Shown here: positions 17,228 to 26,255 of the stretch, one piece after another | How the letters are laid out: each line of letters starts with the position of its first letter | How positions within the stretch are numbered: position 1 is the stretch's first letter | From: Bacillota bacterium | GTDB lineage: Bacteria; Bacillota; Clostridia; Christensenellales; SZUA-584 | Length of the DNA stretch: 64,000 bases | Assembly (NCBI GenBank): GCA_023428025.1 | Contig: JAEYZN010000006.1 | Coordinates: forward strand, 74,165-138,164 | Direction of reading: 5' to 3' | Position numbers and translations under genes: made by a program | Notes under the pieces: generated by a model | The model's database searches: none | Seen by the model: the letters and a program-made list of their open reading frames with translations, nothing else | Told to the model about the DNA's origin: nothing

Positions 17228-18670
17228 ATGATCTGGCTGTTTGTCGTTTTGGGGATACTCCTTTGTATCACCCTGTTTTTTGCCATAAAGGGAAGCCGCA
17301 ACGCAAAGAATACCTTCTTCTTCGGCATGGGCACCATCGGGCGCGACATGTTCTACGCGATGGAGAGCATGTTCCTTGTGTATTATCTGACGGAGGTGCT
17401 GGACCTCTCCGACGCGCTGTTCGGACTGGTGGGCGGCATCCTCACCGGCCTGCGCGTGTTCGACGCGCTGAACGACCCGATCATGGGGCTCGTCGTGGAC
17501 AACACGAAATCCCGCCGGGGCAAATACAAGCCGTGGATACTGGTGGGCGCGATCGCCAGCGCGTTTTTCATGGTGATGCTGTTCACCGGGCTGGACCTGC
17601 CCGACGTCTGGTACGTGATCATTTTCGCGGTTTGCTACCTCGCGTGGGACATCACGTACGGTCTCAACGACATCGCCTACTGGTCGATGCTGCCCGCGCT
17701 GACGCTGGACCAGAAGCAGCGCGAGAAGATCGGCTCGTTCGCCCGTATCTGCGCGAACATCGGCCTGTTTGCCGTGGTGGTGGGCATACTGCCCGCCACC
17801 AGCCTGCTGGGCGAAACGCTGGGTAGCCCCAAGCAGGGATGGTTTGTGTTCGCGGCGATCATCGCGGTGCTGATGGTCGGTTTCCAGCTGTACACGATAT
17901 TCGGCGCGAAGGAATACCGCGGCGCGTTCAAGGAAGAGGAAAAGACGACGCTGCGCGGCATGTTCCGGGCGCTCGTCAAGAACGACCAGCTGCTGTTCAC
18001 CGTCATATCCATGGCCCTGTTCACGATCGGGTACGTGACGACGACCAGCTTCGGGACGTATTACTTCAAATACGCGTTCAAGGATGAGAATATGTACTCC
18101 CTGTTCGCGGGGATACTGGGCGTCTCCCAGATACTCGCGTTGGTGGTATTCCCGCTGTTCAGCAAGCGCTTCAGCCGCAAGCAGCTGTATTTCGTGGCGA
18201 CGGCGCTGGTGCTGGCGGGATATGCGCTGTTCTTCTTCGCGCCGATGAACATGATTCCCATCGGTATCGCGGGCGTGCTGCTGTTCGTGGGCGAGGCGTT
18301 CATCCAGCTGCTGATGCTGATGTTCCTGGCGGACACCATCGAATACGGGCAGTGGAAGCTGGGCAAGCGCAATCAGGCGGTCACGCTGTCCGTGCAGCCG
18401 CTGATCAACAAGATCGGCGGCGCGATCGCGACGGGCATCATGACCGTCACGCTGATCATCTCGGGCATCAACAGCGCCCAGACGCCGGACGACGTGACGA
18501 GCGAAGGACTGCTCACGCTGAAGCTCGCCATGTTCGTCATACCGCTGATCTGCATCATCGCGGGGTACATCCTGTACCGCTTCAAGTATAAGATAGACAA
18601 GAAATTTTACGACCAGATCGTGGCGGACCTCACCGCGAGAGGGGACATCAAGAGCGAGATCGTGGAGTGA
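17228..18670 (+). CDS. GPH-family sugar:cation symporter (MelB-like)
   Basis: The 480-residue, 12-helix transporter of the glycoside-pentoside-hexuronide:cation symporter family has the DALNDPIMG segment, homologous to the cation-site Asp of MelB (FDALNDPIMGLVVD), and the KSRRGKYKPWI loop. It probably imports the glycoside cut by the GH1 enzyme or the alpha-galactosidase. ATG 17228 lies 7 bases after AAGGCGGG; a GTG at 17222 is too close to that site. A small GGAGCG/CGCTCC hairpin at 17184-17196 precedes the gene and may tune its expression. Confidence 0.9.
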   Translation: MIWLFVVLGILLCITLFFAIKGSRNAKNTFFFGMGTIGRDMFYAMESMFLVYYLTEVLDLSDALFGLVGGILTGLRVFDALNDPIMGLVVDNTKSRRGKYKPWILVGAIASAFFMVMLFTGLDLPDVWYVIIFAVCYLAWDITYGLNDIAYWSMLPALTLDQKQREKIGSFARICANIGLFAVVVGILPATSLLGETLGSPKQGWFVFAAIIAVLMVGFQLYTIFGAKEYRGAFKEEEKTTLRGMFRALVKNDQLLFTVISMALFTIGYVTTTSFGTYYFKYAFKDENMYSLFAGILGVSQILALVVFPLFSKRFSRKQLYFVATALVLAGYALFFFAPMNMIPIGIAGVLLFVGEAFIQLLMLMFLADTIEYGQWKLGKRNQAVTLSVQPLINKIGGAIATGIMTVTLIISGINSAQTPDDVTSEGLLTLKLAMFVIPLICIIAGYILYRFKYKIDKKFYDQIVADLTARGDIKSEIVE

Positions 18671-18724
18671 ATGCAGAAGCATTTTATAGGGATTGTTCAA
18701 ATCCTACAGACATCCACGCATACA

Positions 18725-18774
18725 AGGCTTCCCCTTGAGGGGAAGCTGGTCGGCGTAGCCGGACTGATGAGGTG
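18725..18774 (+). repeat. Left REP-like inverted repeat
   Basis: Two consecutive hairpins ending in GATGAGGTG. The terminal GAGGTG lies 5 bases before the ATG of the enclosed gene and serves as its ribosome binding site. Confidence 0.7.
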
Positions 18775-18779
18775 TCAGT

Positions 18780-19139
18780 ATGAATAATCTGTATAATTAT
18801 AAGCTCACTGGGAATTCCCAAAGATTGCGCAGGGAAATGACGAAAGAAGAGCGGCATCTCTGGTATGATTGCCTGAAGTTGCTTCCCGTCACATTTCATC
18901 GTCAAAAGGTGATTGGCGACTATATCGTTGATTTTTACTGTGCTTCCGCGAAACGGGTGATAGAGCTAGACGGCTCGCAGCATTTTGAAGAGGAAGGAAT
19001 TATCCAGGATAAAAGACGCGATGAATATCTGCATAATCTCGGTTTGATCGTAAAGCGATACTCCAATGCAGATATCAATCAGAGCTTTGAAAGCGTATGT
19101 GAGGATATTTACAGATTCCTTTTCTCAGGAAGGGGATAA
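18780..19139 (+). CDS. DUF559 domain protein (Vsr/restriction-endonuclease-like fold)
   Basis: The 119-residue protein has the DUF559 pattern: RLRREMTKEERHLWYD, then FHRQKVIGDYIVDFYC, then VIELDGSQHFE, then RRDEYLHNLGL. The Asp of GDYIVDFYC, the Glu of VIELDGSQH and the Asp pair form a PD-(D/E)xK-like site, as in the Vsr-related nucleases this family is grouped with. The function of DUF559 proteins is not established. The gene is more AT-rich in wording than its neighbours and is framed by inverted repeats, both suggesting transfer. Its ribosome binding site comes from the left repeat. Confidence 0.8.
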   Translation: MNNLYNYKLTGNSQRLRREMTKEERHLWYDCLKLLPVTFHRQKVIGDYIVDFYCASAKRVIELDGSQHFEEEGIIQDKRRDEYLHNLGLIVKRYSNADINQSFESVCEDIYRFLFSGRG

Positions 19140-19140
19140 A

Positions 19141-19185
19141 CACCTCATCCGGCGCCTAGCGCCACCTTCCCCTCAAGGGGAAGGC
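19141..19185 (-). repeat. Right REP-like inverted repeat
   Basis: Inverted counterpart of 18725-18774 (CACCTCATCCGGCGCC..., then CCTTCCCCTCAAGGGGAAGG). It begins one base after the DUF559 stop and could also act as that gene's 3' hairpin. Confidence 0.7.
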
Positions 19186-19227
19186 AATCGGTTTGTTATG
19201 TCCTTCAATTCACTTTGCGGATAAATA

Positions 19228-19268
19228 AATACCCATTGATATTAAATGTTCTCTCGGTGGGTATTTTT
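19228..19268. terminator. Terminator between convergent units
   Basis: AAATACCCA and TGGGTATTT pair around a 20-base loop, with T runs on the plus side. It lies between the DUF559 cassette and the 3' end of the alpha-galactosidase gene. Confidence 0.65.
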
Positions 19269-19312
19269 CTGTTTAACTTACGTATAAGTACATAGGAAAG
19301 GGCAGCTGTTTC

Positions 19313-21652
19313 TCAGTTATCCGTCTGCTTCGTGATCACATACAGGCTGGAGCCGAAGTCGCCCAGCAGCCGCGTGCGGTCGTTGTAATGGCTGCCAATG
19401 AACTGGTTACTCAGGCGCAGCCCGGCGTTCAGCATGTCTCCATGGCATTCGTACGTCTCCACGCAGTCGGTGAGGGCGTAGAACCGGCCCACTGTGCGCA
19501 GCACAAACCCGTCCGGGTTCAGCGTGATTGGCATGATGTGCTTCACCAGCCCGCCGAACCGCCTGACAAACAGGCTCTGCGGCCGCGTTTTGACGGTATA
19601 CCGGCTGGCCGGGTCAAAGCCGGTGAGGGGGAGGAGGTCATAGCCTTGCGCCGCCCCGCCCTGCGTCTGGAAAAAGCCCGCCACCGCCTCGCCGCCGTCC
19701 GCCGCCGCGCACTGCCAGTGCTTTTGGTTGGCCCTGATCGCCGGCAGGCGGCTGAACCGCCCGTACTGGAAGGTGCGCCGGTGCGCCTTGTAGAACGCGA
19801 TCTGCGCCCTGATTTCTTTTTTCTCCACATGCGTCAGGTATTTCAAATCCATCTCGTAGCCGAGACAGCCGAAGCACGCCGCGTTGAAACGCGTGGCGAG
19901 CGGGGTGTTGCGCAGCGTCTGCTGGTGCGGCGCTTCACTGACGTGCGCGCCCATCGCGGAAAGCGGGTACAGGTGCGACAGCCCTTCCTGTATCTTCAGG
20001 CGCTCGATGGGGTCGGTGTCGTCCGACGACCACACCTGCGGCGAATAACACAGCATGCCAAGATCGAAACGGTTGCCGCCCGACGAGCAACTCTCCAGCA
20101 GGATGTGCGGGCGCGGCCGGAATACGCGATCCAGCACGTCATAAAGCCCCATGATATAGCGGTGATAGAACTCGCCCTGATTGACGAGAAGCGGCGAATA
20201 TGCGTCGCTGGTATGACGGTTCATGTCCCATTTCACATAGGAGATATCCGCTTCGTCGAGGATGCGCGATACGTTGTCCACGATGTAGTCACGCACTACC
20301 GGATTGCACAGGTCCAGCACCAGCTGGTTGCGGCCCAGACAGGGCGTTTGGCCCGGCGTGGTCACGGCGTATTCGGGATGGGCGTGGTACAGGTCGCTGT
20401 CCGGGTTCACCATCTCCGGCTCAAACCACAGGCCGAAGCCCATGCCCGTTTTGCGTATCCTGTCCGCGAAGCGCGGCAGGCCGCCCGGCAGCTTCTTTTT
20501 ATTGACGGCATAATCGCCAAGGCCGGCGTGGTCGTCGTCACGCTTGCCGAACCAGCCGTCGTCCAGCACGAACAGCTCGACGCCCAGCCGCTTCGCACGC
20601 CGCGCGAGGCGCAGCAGCTTTCGCTGGTTGAACTTGAAGAAATACGCCTCCCAGTTGTTGATGAGCACGGGGCGCTCCTTCTCCTTCCAGTCGCCGCGCA
20701 CGATGTGGCGGTTGACGAAGTCGTGGAAATGCGCGCTGAGTCCGCTGAAGCCGCTGCCGCTGAACGTCATCACCGCCTCGGGCGTCTCGAAACGCTCATC
20801 CCGGCCCAGCGTCCATTCGAAGCAGTGCGGGCTGAGGCCCAACTGCACGCGCACGATGTCCTGCGCGGACAGCTCCACCGCGCCATAGTGGTTGCCGCTG
20901 TAGACGAGGTTGAAGCCGTACACGCGCCCATGCGTCTCGGAGGCCTCCGCTTCGGCGAGCAGGAAACCGGGGTTATGCCGGTTGCTGCTCGCGCCCGTCG
21001 TGGACTCGTTGACGTACACGCCGTACTGAACAGGCCGCTCGTGTTTGTGCGCTTCGCGGGCCCAGCCGCCGTCGAACGTGACGAGGCGGAAGCCGCGGTT
21101 GGGCAGGTCCGTCATCATGCTCATCAGCCGCCGGATGACGAGCGGATTGTCATTATGATTGACCAGCACCGCGCGACGCGTGATCACATCGGTCTCCGCG
21201 TACACGGTAAAGTATAAAAGCAACTCAACGTTGTTGGACTTATCTTCCAGCGTCAGCTCCAGCGTGCCGCAGTCAGAGGCTTCACCGTAGGCGCCTGGCA
21301 GCGTCTCCATCGGCGCAAAGCCGGACAGGATGCGGTGGGCGCGGTACACGAAGTCGCTCATGAAGCTGCCGTCCGGCATCTTCAGTTCGGCGGGGGAGTG
21401 GCGGTAGTCGCCGCGCCCGATGCCCGACCATTCAAGGCACATCGTGTCCAGGCAGTACGCCGGGTCGGACTCGTCGTAGAGCACGCTGCCGCCGTACATC
21501 GCGGTGCGCTTGAGCGCCAGCCCTTCCGGGTCCTGCGCCGCCAGGCGCTCGCCGTAGTGGATGTGCTCAAGATGCCCGAATTTGGTGACGCGTAACCAGT
21601 AGCTGGTGGAAGCGGTGGTCAGCCGGAACAGGCCGTCCTTTTCCGTGATCAT
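19313..21652 (-). CDS. GH36 alpha-galactosidase
   Basis: The 779-residue family-36 enzyme has an N-terminal beta-sandwich (about 1-310) and a TIM barrel with FVLDDGWFGKRDDD, nucleophile Asp in KWDMNR and the acid/base region SCSSGGNRFDLG, followed by a C-terminal beta domain. It hydrolyses terminal alpha-1,6-galactosyl residues of raffinose-type sugars or melibiose. There is no signal peptide, so it acts on imported oligosaccharides and feeds galK. ATG overlaps the stop of the upstream alpha-glucosidase gene by 4 bases, and GGAGGCGGGAG precedes it. Confidence 0.93.
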   Translation of the reverse strand: MITEKDGLFRLTTASTSYWLRVTKFGHLEHIHYGERLAAQDPEGLALKRTAMYGGSVLYDESDPAYCLDTMCLEWSGIGRGDYRHSPAELKMPDGSFMSDFVYRAHRILSGFAPMETLPGAYGEASDCGTLELTLEDKSNNVELLLYFTVYAETDVITRRAVLVNHNDNPLVIRRLMSMMTDLPNRGFRLVTFDGGWAREAHKHERPVQYGVYVNESTTGASSNRHNPGFLLAEAEASETHGRVYGFNLVYSGNHYGAVELSAQDIVRVQLGLSPHCFEWTLGRDERFETPEAVMTFSGSGFSGLSAHFHDFVNRHIVRGDWKEKERPVLINNWEAYFFKFNQRKLLRLARRAKRLGVELFVLDDGWFGKRDDDHAGLGDYAVNKKKLPGGLPRFADRIRKTGMGFGLWFEPEMVNPDSDLYHAHPEYAVTTPGQTPCLGRNQLVLDLCNPVVRDYIVDNVSRILDEADISYVKWDMNRHTSDAYSPLLVNQGEFYHRYIMGLYDVLDRVFRPRPHILLESCSSGGNRFDLGMLCYSPQVWSSDDTDPIERLKIQEGLSHLYPLSAMGAHVSEAPHQQTLRNTPLATRFNAACFGCLGYEMDLKYLTHVEKKEIRAQIAFYKAHRRTFQYGRFSRLPAIRANQKHWQCAAADGGEAVAGFFQTQGGAAQGYDLLPLTGFDPASRYTVKTRPQSLFVRRFGGLVKHIMPITLNPDGFVLRTVGRFYALTDCVETYECHGDMLNAGLRLSNQFIGSHYNDRTRLLGDFGSSLYVITKQTDN

Positions 21653-23265
21653 GCTCCCGCCTCCGTTTCCAGTATCACGGCCTCATACGGCTGCAACACG
21701 CCGTCGTAGGCCGTGCGCCCGTAGCTCGATATGAGCACCGCGCCGCTGGCGGATACCCGCTGCGGGCGCGCGCCGAAATTCAACAGCACGCGGCAGATCC
21801 TGCCGTTCCGCTCTCGGTCGTAACAGAACAGGTGCTTCGTCGCGGCCACGAGCTTGAACGCGCCGTATTTGAGCACGTCGCTGCCCGAACGCAGCGCGAT
21901 CATCTTTTTGTAGTAGCTGCGCACCGAATCGGGGTCGTTCTTCTGCGCCGCCACGTTGATGCGCGCGTGGTTGCTGTTGACGCCCAGCCACGGCTGGCCC
22001 GTGGTGAAGCCCGCGTTTGCGCTGCTGTCCCATTGCATCGGCGTGCGCGCGTTGTCCCGCGAGGTGCGCTGCATCATGCGCCAGCGGTAGCGCTTCGGTA
22101 AGTGCAGCTTCCTGGCCAGCTTGTCGATGTTGCGCGACTCCACGTCCTGAAGTTGCTCCATGCCGGTGAAGTCGAAGTTGGTCATGCCGATCTCCTGCCC
22201 CTGATAGATGAACGACGTGCCGCGGAGAGACAGCAGCATGGTGGCCAGCAGCTTGGCGGATTCCGCCCAGTACCGCTTGTCGTCGCCGAAGCGTGAGACG
22301 GCACGAGGCTGGTCGTGGTTCTCCAGATACACGGTGCTCCATTCCAGCGCGGTCTGCCATTTGGCCATCGTCTTGCCGAAGCGGCCCGCGTGAAACGGGC
22401 GCTTGAACCACTTGACGAAATACTGGTCCGTCTCCATGTGCTCGAACGAGATGATCATATCCAGCTCACCGCGCGCCGCGTCGCAGAGGTCCTTGCCCAT
22501 CTGCGGCGTCACAAACACCGTTTCGCCCACCACGAAGCAGTCGTACTGCGACCACACCTCGCGCCGGAACGCGCGCAGTATCTCGTGCATGCCCACCTGC
22601 GAGACGTAATGCTCGCTGCCGCGGATGAGCCGCTTGCTGTCGGCCAGCGAGGACTTGTAGATGATGTTGATCACGTCGCAGCGGAAGCCGGAGATGCCCT
22701 TGTCCAGCCAGAAGCGCATGATGCCCTTCACCTCTTCCAGCACCTTGGGGTTGCGGTGGTTGAGGTCGGGCTGTTCCGGCGCGAACAGATGCAGATAATA
22801 TTCGCCACTCTGTTCGTCGTACGCCCACGCGCTGCCGCCGAACAGGCTCATCCAGTTGTTGGGCGGAGAACCGTTTTTGCCAGGCTGCCAGATGTAATAA
22901 TCGCGGTAGGGGCTCTGCTTGTCGCGGCCCTGCACGAACCACGGATGCTGGCTGGACGTGTGGTTGATCACGATGTCCATCACCAGCTTGATGTCGCGCC
23001 GGTTTGCTTCCCCGATGAGCCGGTCCATGTCCGCCATGGTGCCGAATTTGGGGTCGATGTCGCGGTAGTCGCTGATATCGTAGCCGTTGTCCGCGTCGGG
23101 CGAGCGGTAAAGCGGGCTCAGCCAGATGATGCCGACACCCAGCTCCTTCAAATCGTCCAGATGCGCGATGATGCCGGGGATGTCACCGATGCCGTCGCCG
23201 TTCATGTCCGCGAAGCTGCGGGGATAGATCTGATAGAGAACGCGGTCCTGCCACCATTTTGCCAT
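21649..23265 (-). CDS. GH13 alpha-glucosidase (oligo-1,6-glucosidase type)
   Basis: The 538-residue family-13 enzyme has Asp197 in GFRCDVIN (nucleophile), Glu248 in VVGETVF (acid/base) and Asp318 in ENHDQPRAVSRFG. The latter is the signature of oligo-1,6-glucosidase and sucrose/trehalose-phosphate hydrolases. The opening MAKWWQDRVLYQIYPRSF is typical and supports the second ATG (23265), 9 bases after GGGAGG; an ATG two codons upstream is only 3 bases from that site. It is cytoplasmic and translationally coupled to the alpha-galactosidase. Together they would break down raffinose-family or isomaltose-type oligosaccharides. Confidence 0.92.
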   Translation of the reverse strand: MAKWWQDRVLYQIYPRSFADMNGDGIGDIPGIIAHLDDLKELGVGIIWLSPLYRSPDADNGYDISDYRDIDPKFGTMADMDRLIGEANRRDIKLVMDIVINHTSSQHPWFVQGRDKQSPYRDYYIWQPGKNGSPPNNWMSLFGGSAWAYDEQSGEYYLHLFAPEQPDLNHRNPKVLEEVKGIMRFWLDKGISGFRCDVINIIYKSSLADSKRLIRGSEHYVSQVGMHEILRAFRREVWSQYDCFVVGETVFVTPQMGKDLCDAARGELDMIISFEHMETDQYFVKWFKRPFHAGRFGKTMAKWQTALEWSTVYLENHDQPRAVSRFGDDKRYWAESAKLLATMLLSLRGTSFIYQGQEIGMTNFDFTGMEQLQDVESRNIDKLARKLHLPKRYRWRMMQRTSRDNARTPMQWDSSANAGFTTGQPWLGVNSNHARINVAAQKNDPDSVRSYYKKMIALRSGSDVLKYGAFKLVAATKHLFCYDRERNGRICRVLLNFGARPQRVSASGAVLISSYGRTAYDGVLQPYEAVILETEAGA

Positions 23266-23409
23266 GAGCATAAACCTCCCTGTGAGCCGGAATGGAGTGA
23301 AAACGATGTGTTACAATCACAGTCTAGTATAATTTTCCTCACTGTGCAACGGAGAAATTATAAAGTGAAAAGATACAGGCGTATAGGGGAGAGCGAAACC
23401 CATAAATAC

Positions 23410-23437
23410 AGAAAAGAGGCCGAAGACGGCCCCTTCT
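23410..23437 (-). terminator. Terminator after the MalY/PatB gene
   Basis: On the minus strand AGAAGGGGCCG and CGGCCTCTTTTCT form a stem with loop TCTT. A T-rich side arm ends the Rrf2-led operon. Confidence 0.65.
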
Positions 23438-23475
23438 CATATAGAGGAAAAAATAAAGAAAAGATGTAAGCGGTG

Positions 23476-24657
23476 TTATGATGTCCGGCTGGCGACTGCT
23501 TGCGCCAGCTGGTCCAGCGCCTGCTTGAGCAGCGCGCGCGGGCAGGCGATGTTGATGCGCTGAAAACCCTCGCCGCCCAAGCCGAACATGGTGCCGGCAT
23601 CCAGCCAGAGCTTCGCCTTGTTCACGATCAACTCATCCAGCGCCTTGTCGGAAAGGCCCAGCGCAGAGCAGTTCAGCCAGGTGAGATAGGTACCCTGCGG
23701 CTCCACGAGGCGTATATCCGGCATGCTTTCCTGAAGCTCAAAGCGCAGCAGGTTCACGTTGCCCGTCAGATAGGTTTTCAACTCTTCGAGCCAATCCGCA
23801 CCGTGCTCATAGGCGGCCTTGCACGCCACGATGCCCATGATGTTGAGCTGGCTGTATCCGCTTTGGCCGATCTCCTGGCGGAACTTTGCGCGGATGCGGG
23901 CGTTCGGTATGAACACGTTGGATATCTGCAAACCCGCCAGATTGAACGTTTTGGTGGGGGCGGTGCAAGTGACGGTGATGTCCGCGAACTCCGGCTTCAA
24001 ACCGGCGAAGACCAGATGCCGGTGCCCCGGATACACAAAGTCCGCGTGGATCTCGTCGGATATCACGGTGACGCCGTGCTTGACGCAGATGTCGCCCAAA
24101 CGCCCCAGCTCATCCCGCGTCCACACGCGCCCCACAGGGTTGTGCGGGCTGCACAGGATGAACAGCTTCACGCCGTGGCGGACGATCTTGTCTTCGAAGT
24201 CCTCAAAGTCGATGCGGTACGCGCCGTCCTCGTACACCAGCTGATTGACCACCAGCTCGCGCTCGTTGACGTTCACGGCTTCGGCGAAGGGATAGTACAC
24301 CGGCTGCTGGATGATCACCGCATCGCCCTTGTCCGTCAGCGCGCGGATGGCTGTCGCGATGGCGAACACCACGCCGGGCGTTTTCACCAGCCAGTTTGGC
24401 TTTATCCCCCAATCAAAACGGCTTTGGAACCAGTTTTGCAGCACCTCGATATAATCGGAGCGGCTTTCAGAATATCCGAAAATGCCGTGGCGGCTTTTCT
24501 CCACCAGCGCGTCGATCACGCAGGGCGGGGTGCGGAAATCCATGTCCGCCACCCACAGCGACAGCAGGCCTTCCGGCTTGCCGCGCCGCGCGGCAAAGTC
24601 ATATTTAAGCGAATCGGTGTTTCTGCGGTCGATGGATTCATCAAAGTTGTATGCCAT
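23476..24657 (-). CDS. patB: MalY/PatB-type PLP C-S lyase (aminotransferase class I/II)
   Basis: This 393-residue fold-type I PLP enzyme has the MalY/PatB opening (LWVADMDF), the substrate loop SPHNPVGRVW and PLP lysine Lys236 in TAPTKTFNLAG. Family members cleave cystathionine or cysteine conjugates to homocysteine or thiol, pyruvate and ammonia (cystathionine beta-lyase activity). Here it follows a trans-sulfuration enzyme by one base and lies in the same Rrf2-led operon, so a role in methionine/cysteine interconversion is likely. GGAGGG precedes its ATG. Confidence 0.88.
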   Translation of the reverse strand: MAYNFDESIDRRNTDSLKYDFAARRGKPEGLLSLWVADMDFRTPPCVIDALVEKSRHGIFGYSESRSDYIEVLQNWFQSRFDWGIKPNWLVKTPGVVFAIATAIRALTDKGDAVIIQQPVYYPFAEAVNVNERELVVNQLVYEDGAYRIDFEDFEDKIVRHGVKLFILCSPHNPVGRVWTRDELGRLGDICVKHGVTVISDEIHADFVYPGHRHLVFAGLKPEFADITVTCTAPTKTFNLAGLQISNVFIPNARIRAKFRQEIGQSGYSQLNIMGIVACKAAYEHGADWLEELKTYLTGNVNLLRFELQESMPDIRLVEPQGTYLTWLNCSALGLSDKALDELIVNKAKLWLDAGTMFGLGGEGFQRINIACPRALLKQALDQLAQAVASRTS

Positions 24658-24658
24658 G

Positions 24659-25795
24659 TCAGCCCTCCAGCGCCTGTTGCAGATCGGTGATCAGGTCGTC
24701 CGCGTTTTCCAACCCCACCGAGAGACGGAGCAATCGGTTGTTGATGCCCTTGGCCTCGCGCACGTCCTCCGGCACGTCGGCGTGCGTTTGCAGCATGGGG
24801 TAGGTGATGAGTGATTCCACACCGCCCAGGCTTTCCGCGTACTGGATGACCGTCACGCGCTCCAGCAGCCGCGTGGCCGTTTCGGGCGCGTCCACCTCGA
24901 AGGACAACATGCCGCCAAAACCGCCGGCCTGTTTCTGCGAAACAGCAAAATCAGGATGTGTCGGCAAACCGGGATAATGCACCGCGCGGATGCCTTGATG
25001 CCCGTTGAGCCACTGCGCGATCTTCTGCGCGCTTAACTGCTGCCGGTCCAGCCGCACCGCGAGCGTCTTGATGCCGCGAATCAGCAGCCAGCTGTCGAAA
25101 GGGGACAGGCACGCGCCCGTCGTCTTGTAGATGAAGCGCAGCCGTTCGGATATCGCTTCGCCCGACGTGACGAGGAAACCCGCGAGCGTGTCGTTGTGGC
25201 CGCCCAGATATTTGGTGCCGCTGTGCGTCACGATGTCCGCACCCAGCTCCAGCGGACGCTGGAAGTACGGCGTCAGAAACGTATTGTCCACGATGAGCAA
25301 GAGATTATGCGCACGGGTCAGCTCTGCCACCGCCGCGATGTCCGTCACCTGCATCATCGGGTTGGTGGGCGTCTCCACAAATACCGCTTTGGTGGCGGGC
25401 GTGATCTTTTCCTCAATCAGCGCCACGTCCGACGTGTTAACCAGATCGAACGAGAGGCCGTTTTTCACCGAAATGTGATGGAACAACCGGTGAGAGCCGC
25501 CGTAAAGGTCGTCCGACGCGATGATGTGGTCTCCGGGGGAGAACAGCTCCATCAGCGCCGAGATGGCCGCCATGCCGGTCGCAAAAGCCATCGCGTCTAC
25601 GCCCCGCTCCAGCGCCGCCAGCGTTTTTTCAAGATGTTCGCGCGTGGGGTTCTGCAGGCGGGAATAGTCGAAGCCGGTGCTCATCCCCACACCCGGATGC
25701 GAGAACGTGGCCGACTGGTATATGGGCACGCTCACCGCGCCCGTGCTGTCATATTTAATGCCGCCTCCGTGGATGCAGCGTGTTTCGATGTCCAT
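24659..25795 (-). CDS. Trans-sulfuration PLP enzyme (cystathionine gamma-synthase/lyase family)
   Basis: The 378-residue Cys/Met-metabolism PLP enzyme has PLP lysine Lys195 in THSGTKYLGGHND, the phosphate-binding Tyr of GFDYSRLQNPTR and the C-terminal LRLSVGLEN block. Whether it works as cystathionine gamma-synthase (MetB), gamma-lyase (MccB) or beta-lyase cannot be settled from motifs. A C-S lyase next to it suggests synthase plus beta-lyase, i.e. cysteine to homocysteine. ATG 25795 follows AAGGAG; the frame is open much further upstream into the regulator gene, but that part is a shadow. Confidence 0.88.
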   Translation of the reverse strand: MDIETRCIHGGGIKYDSTGAVSVPIYQSATFSHPGVGMSTGFDYSRLQNPTREHLEKTLAALERGVDAMAFATGMAAISALMELFSPGDHIIASDDLYGGSHRLFHHISVKNGLSFDLVNTSDVALIEEKITPATKAVFVETPTNPMMQVTDIAAVAELTRAHNLLLIVDNTFLTPYFQRPLELGADIVTHSGTKYLGGHNDTLAGFLVTSGEAISERLRFIYKTTGACLSPFDSWLLIRGIKTLAVRLDRQQLSAQKIAQWLNGHQGIRAVHYPGLPTHPDFAVSQKQAGGFGGMLSFEVDAPETATRLLERVTVIQYAESLGGVESLITYPMLQTHADVPEDVREAKGINNRLLRLSVGLENADDLITDLQQALEG

Positions 25796-25808
25796 GGCAA
25801 TCTCCTTG

Positions 25809-26255
25809 TCAGATGAAGAACATAAAGCCCTGCCCGTCACCCTGCTTATCCGCTTCGTGAACAAGGTCATCCAGCGAAATTTTTTCCAGTGACGTTTTAA
25901 CCGAAGCATCCAGAGAAGAGAAAACGAGAGCCTGCATCGCCGCATCGATGTGCTGTGCCTTCTTGCGGACGGTATCCTCGGTGGCTTCAAAAAGCGTGCT
26001 TTCCACTGCGGACAGCACGTCGTAAACGCTGATCTGGTTTGGCATTCGCGTGAGCATATAGCCGCCCTGCGCGCCCTTGACGGAGGAGACGATGCCGCCG
26101 CGCTTCAGCAGCGAAAAAACCTGCTCCAGGTATATCTTCGATATCCCAAGCTTCTCGGATATGCTGATGACCGTGATGCATTCGCCTTTGCCGAAATCCT
26201 GCGCCATGCTGATGGTTGCTGCCAATGCGTAACGTCCCTTCGCGGATATCCTCAT
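25809..26255 (-). CDS. Rrf2-family transcriptional regulator (CymR-like)
   Basis: The 148-residue winged-helix protein has the Rrf2 opening MRISAKGRYAL, recognition region KLGISKIYLEQVFSLLKRGGIV and the wing SVKGAQGGYMLTR. It lacks the three-cysteine cluster of IscR, so no Fe-S ligand set is visible, as in CymR. CymR controls cysteine metabolism with CysK in Bacillus, and the two PLP genes downstream fit that. ATG 26255 lies 5 bases after GAGGTG; the GTG two codons upstream overlaps that site. The promoter at 26293-26321 is consensus-like. Confidence 0.88.
   Translation of the reverse strand: MRISAKGRYALAATISMAQDFGKGECITVISISEKLGISKIYLEQVFSLLKRGGIVSSVKGAQGGYMLTRMPNQISVYDVLSAVESTLFEATEDTVRKKAQHIDAAMQALVFSSLDASVKTSLEKISLDDLVHEADKQGDGQGFMFFI

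Larger units (their letters stand above)
18725..19185. mobile_element. Inverted-repeat cassette carrying a DUF559 gene
   Basis: A roughly 50-base left end (18725-18774) and a 45-base right end (19141-19185) are inverted copies. Each contains the hairpin TTCCCCTTGAGGGGAA, then a second small hairpin (CGGC-GTA-GCCG at left, GGCGC-CTA-GCGCC at right) and GATGAGGTG at its inner edge. The second hairpin differs in sequence but keeps its pairing. The ends enclose only the DUF559 gene: 5 bases separate the left end from the ATG and 1 base separates the stop from the right end. Mobility is inferred from this structure; no target duplication is evident. Confidence 0.5.

Noticed and set aside
19388..21217. 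A 609-codon plus-strand frame opposite the alpha-galactosidase
   Set aside because: Shadow of the GH36 gene, without motifs or a ribosome binding site.
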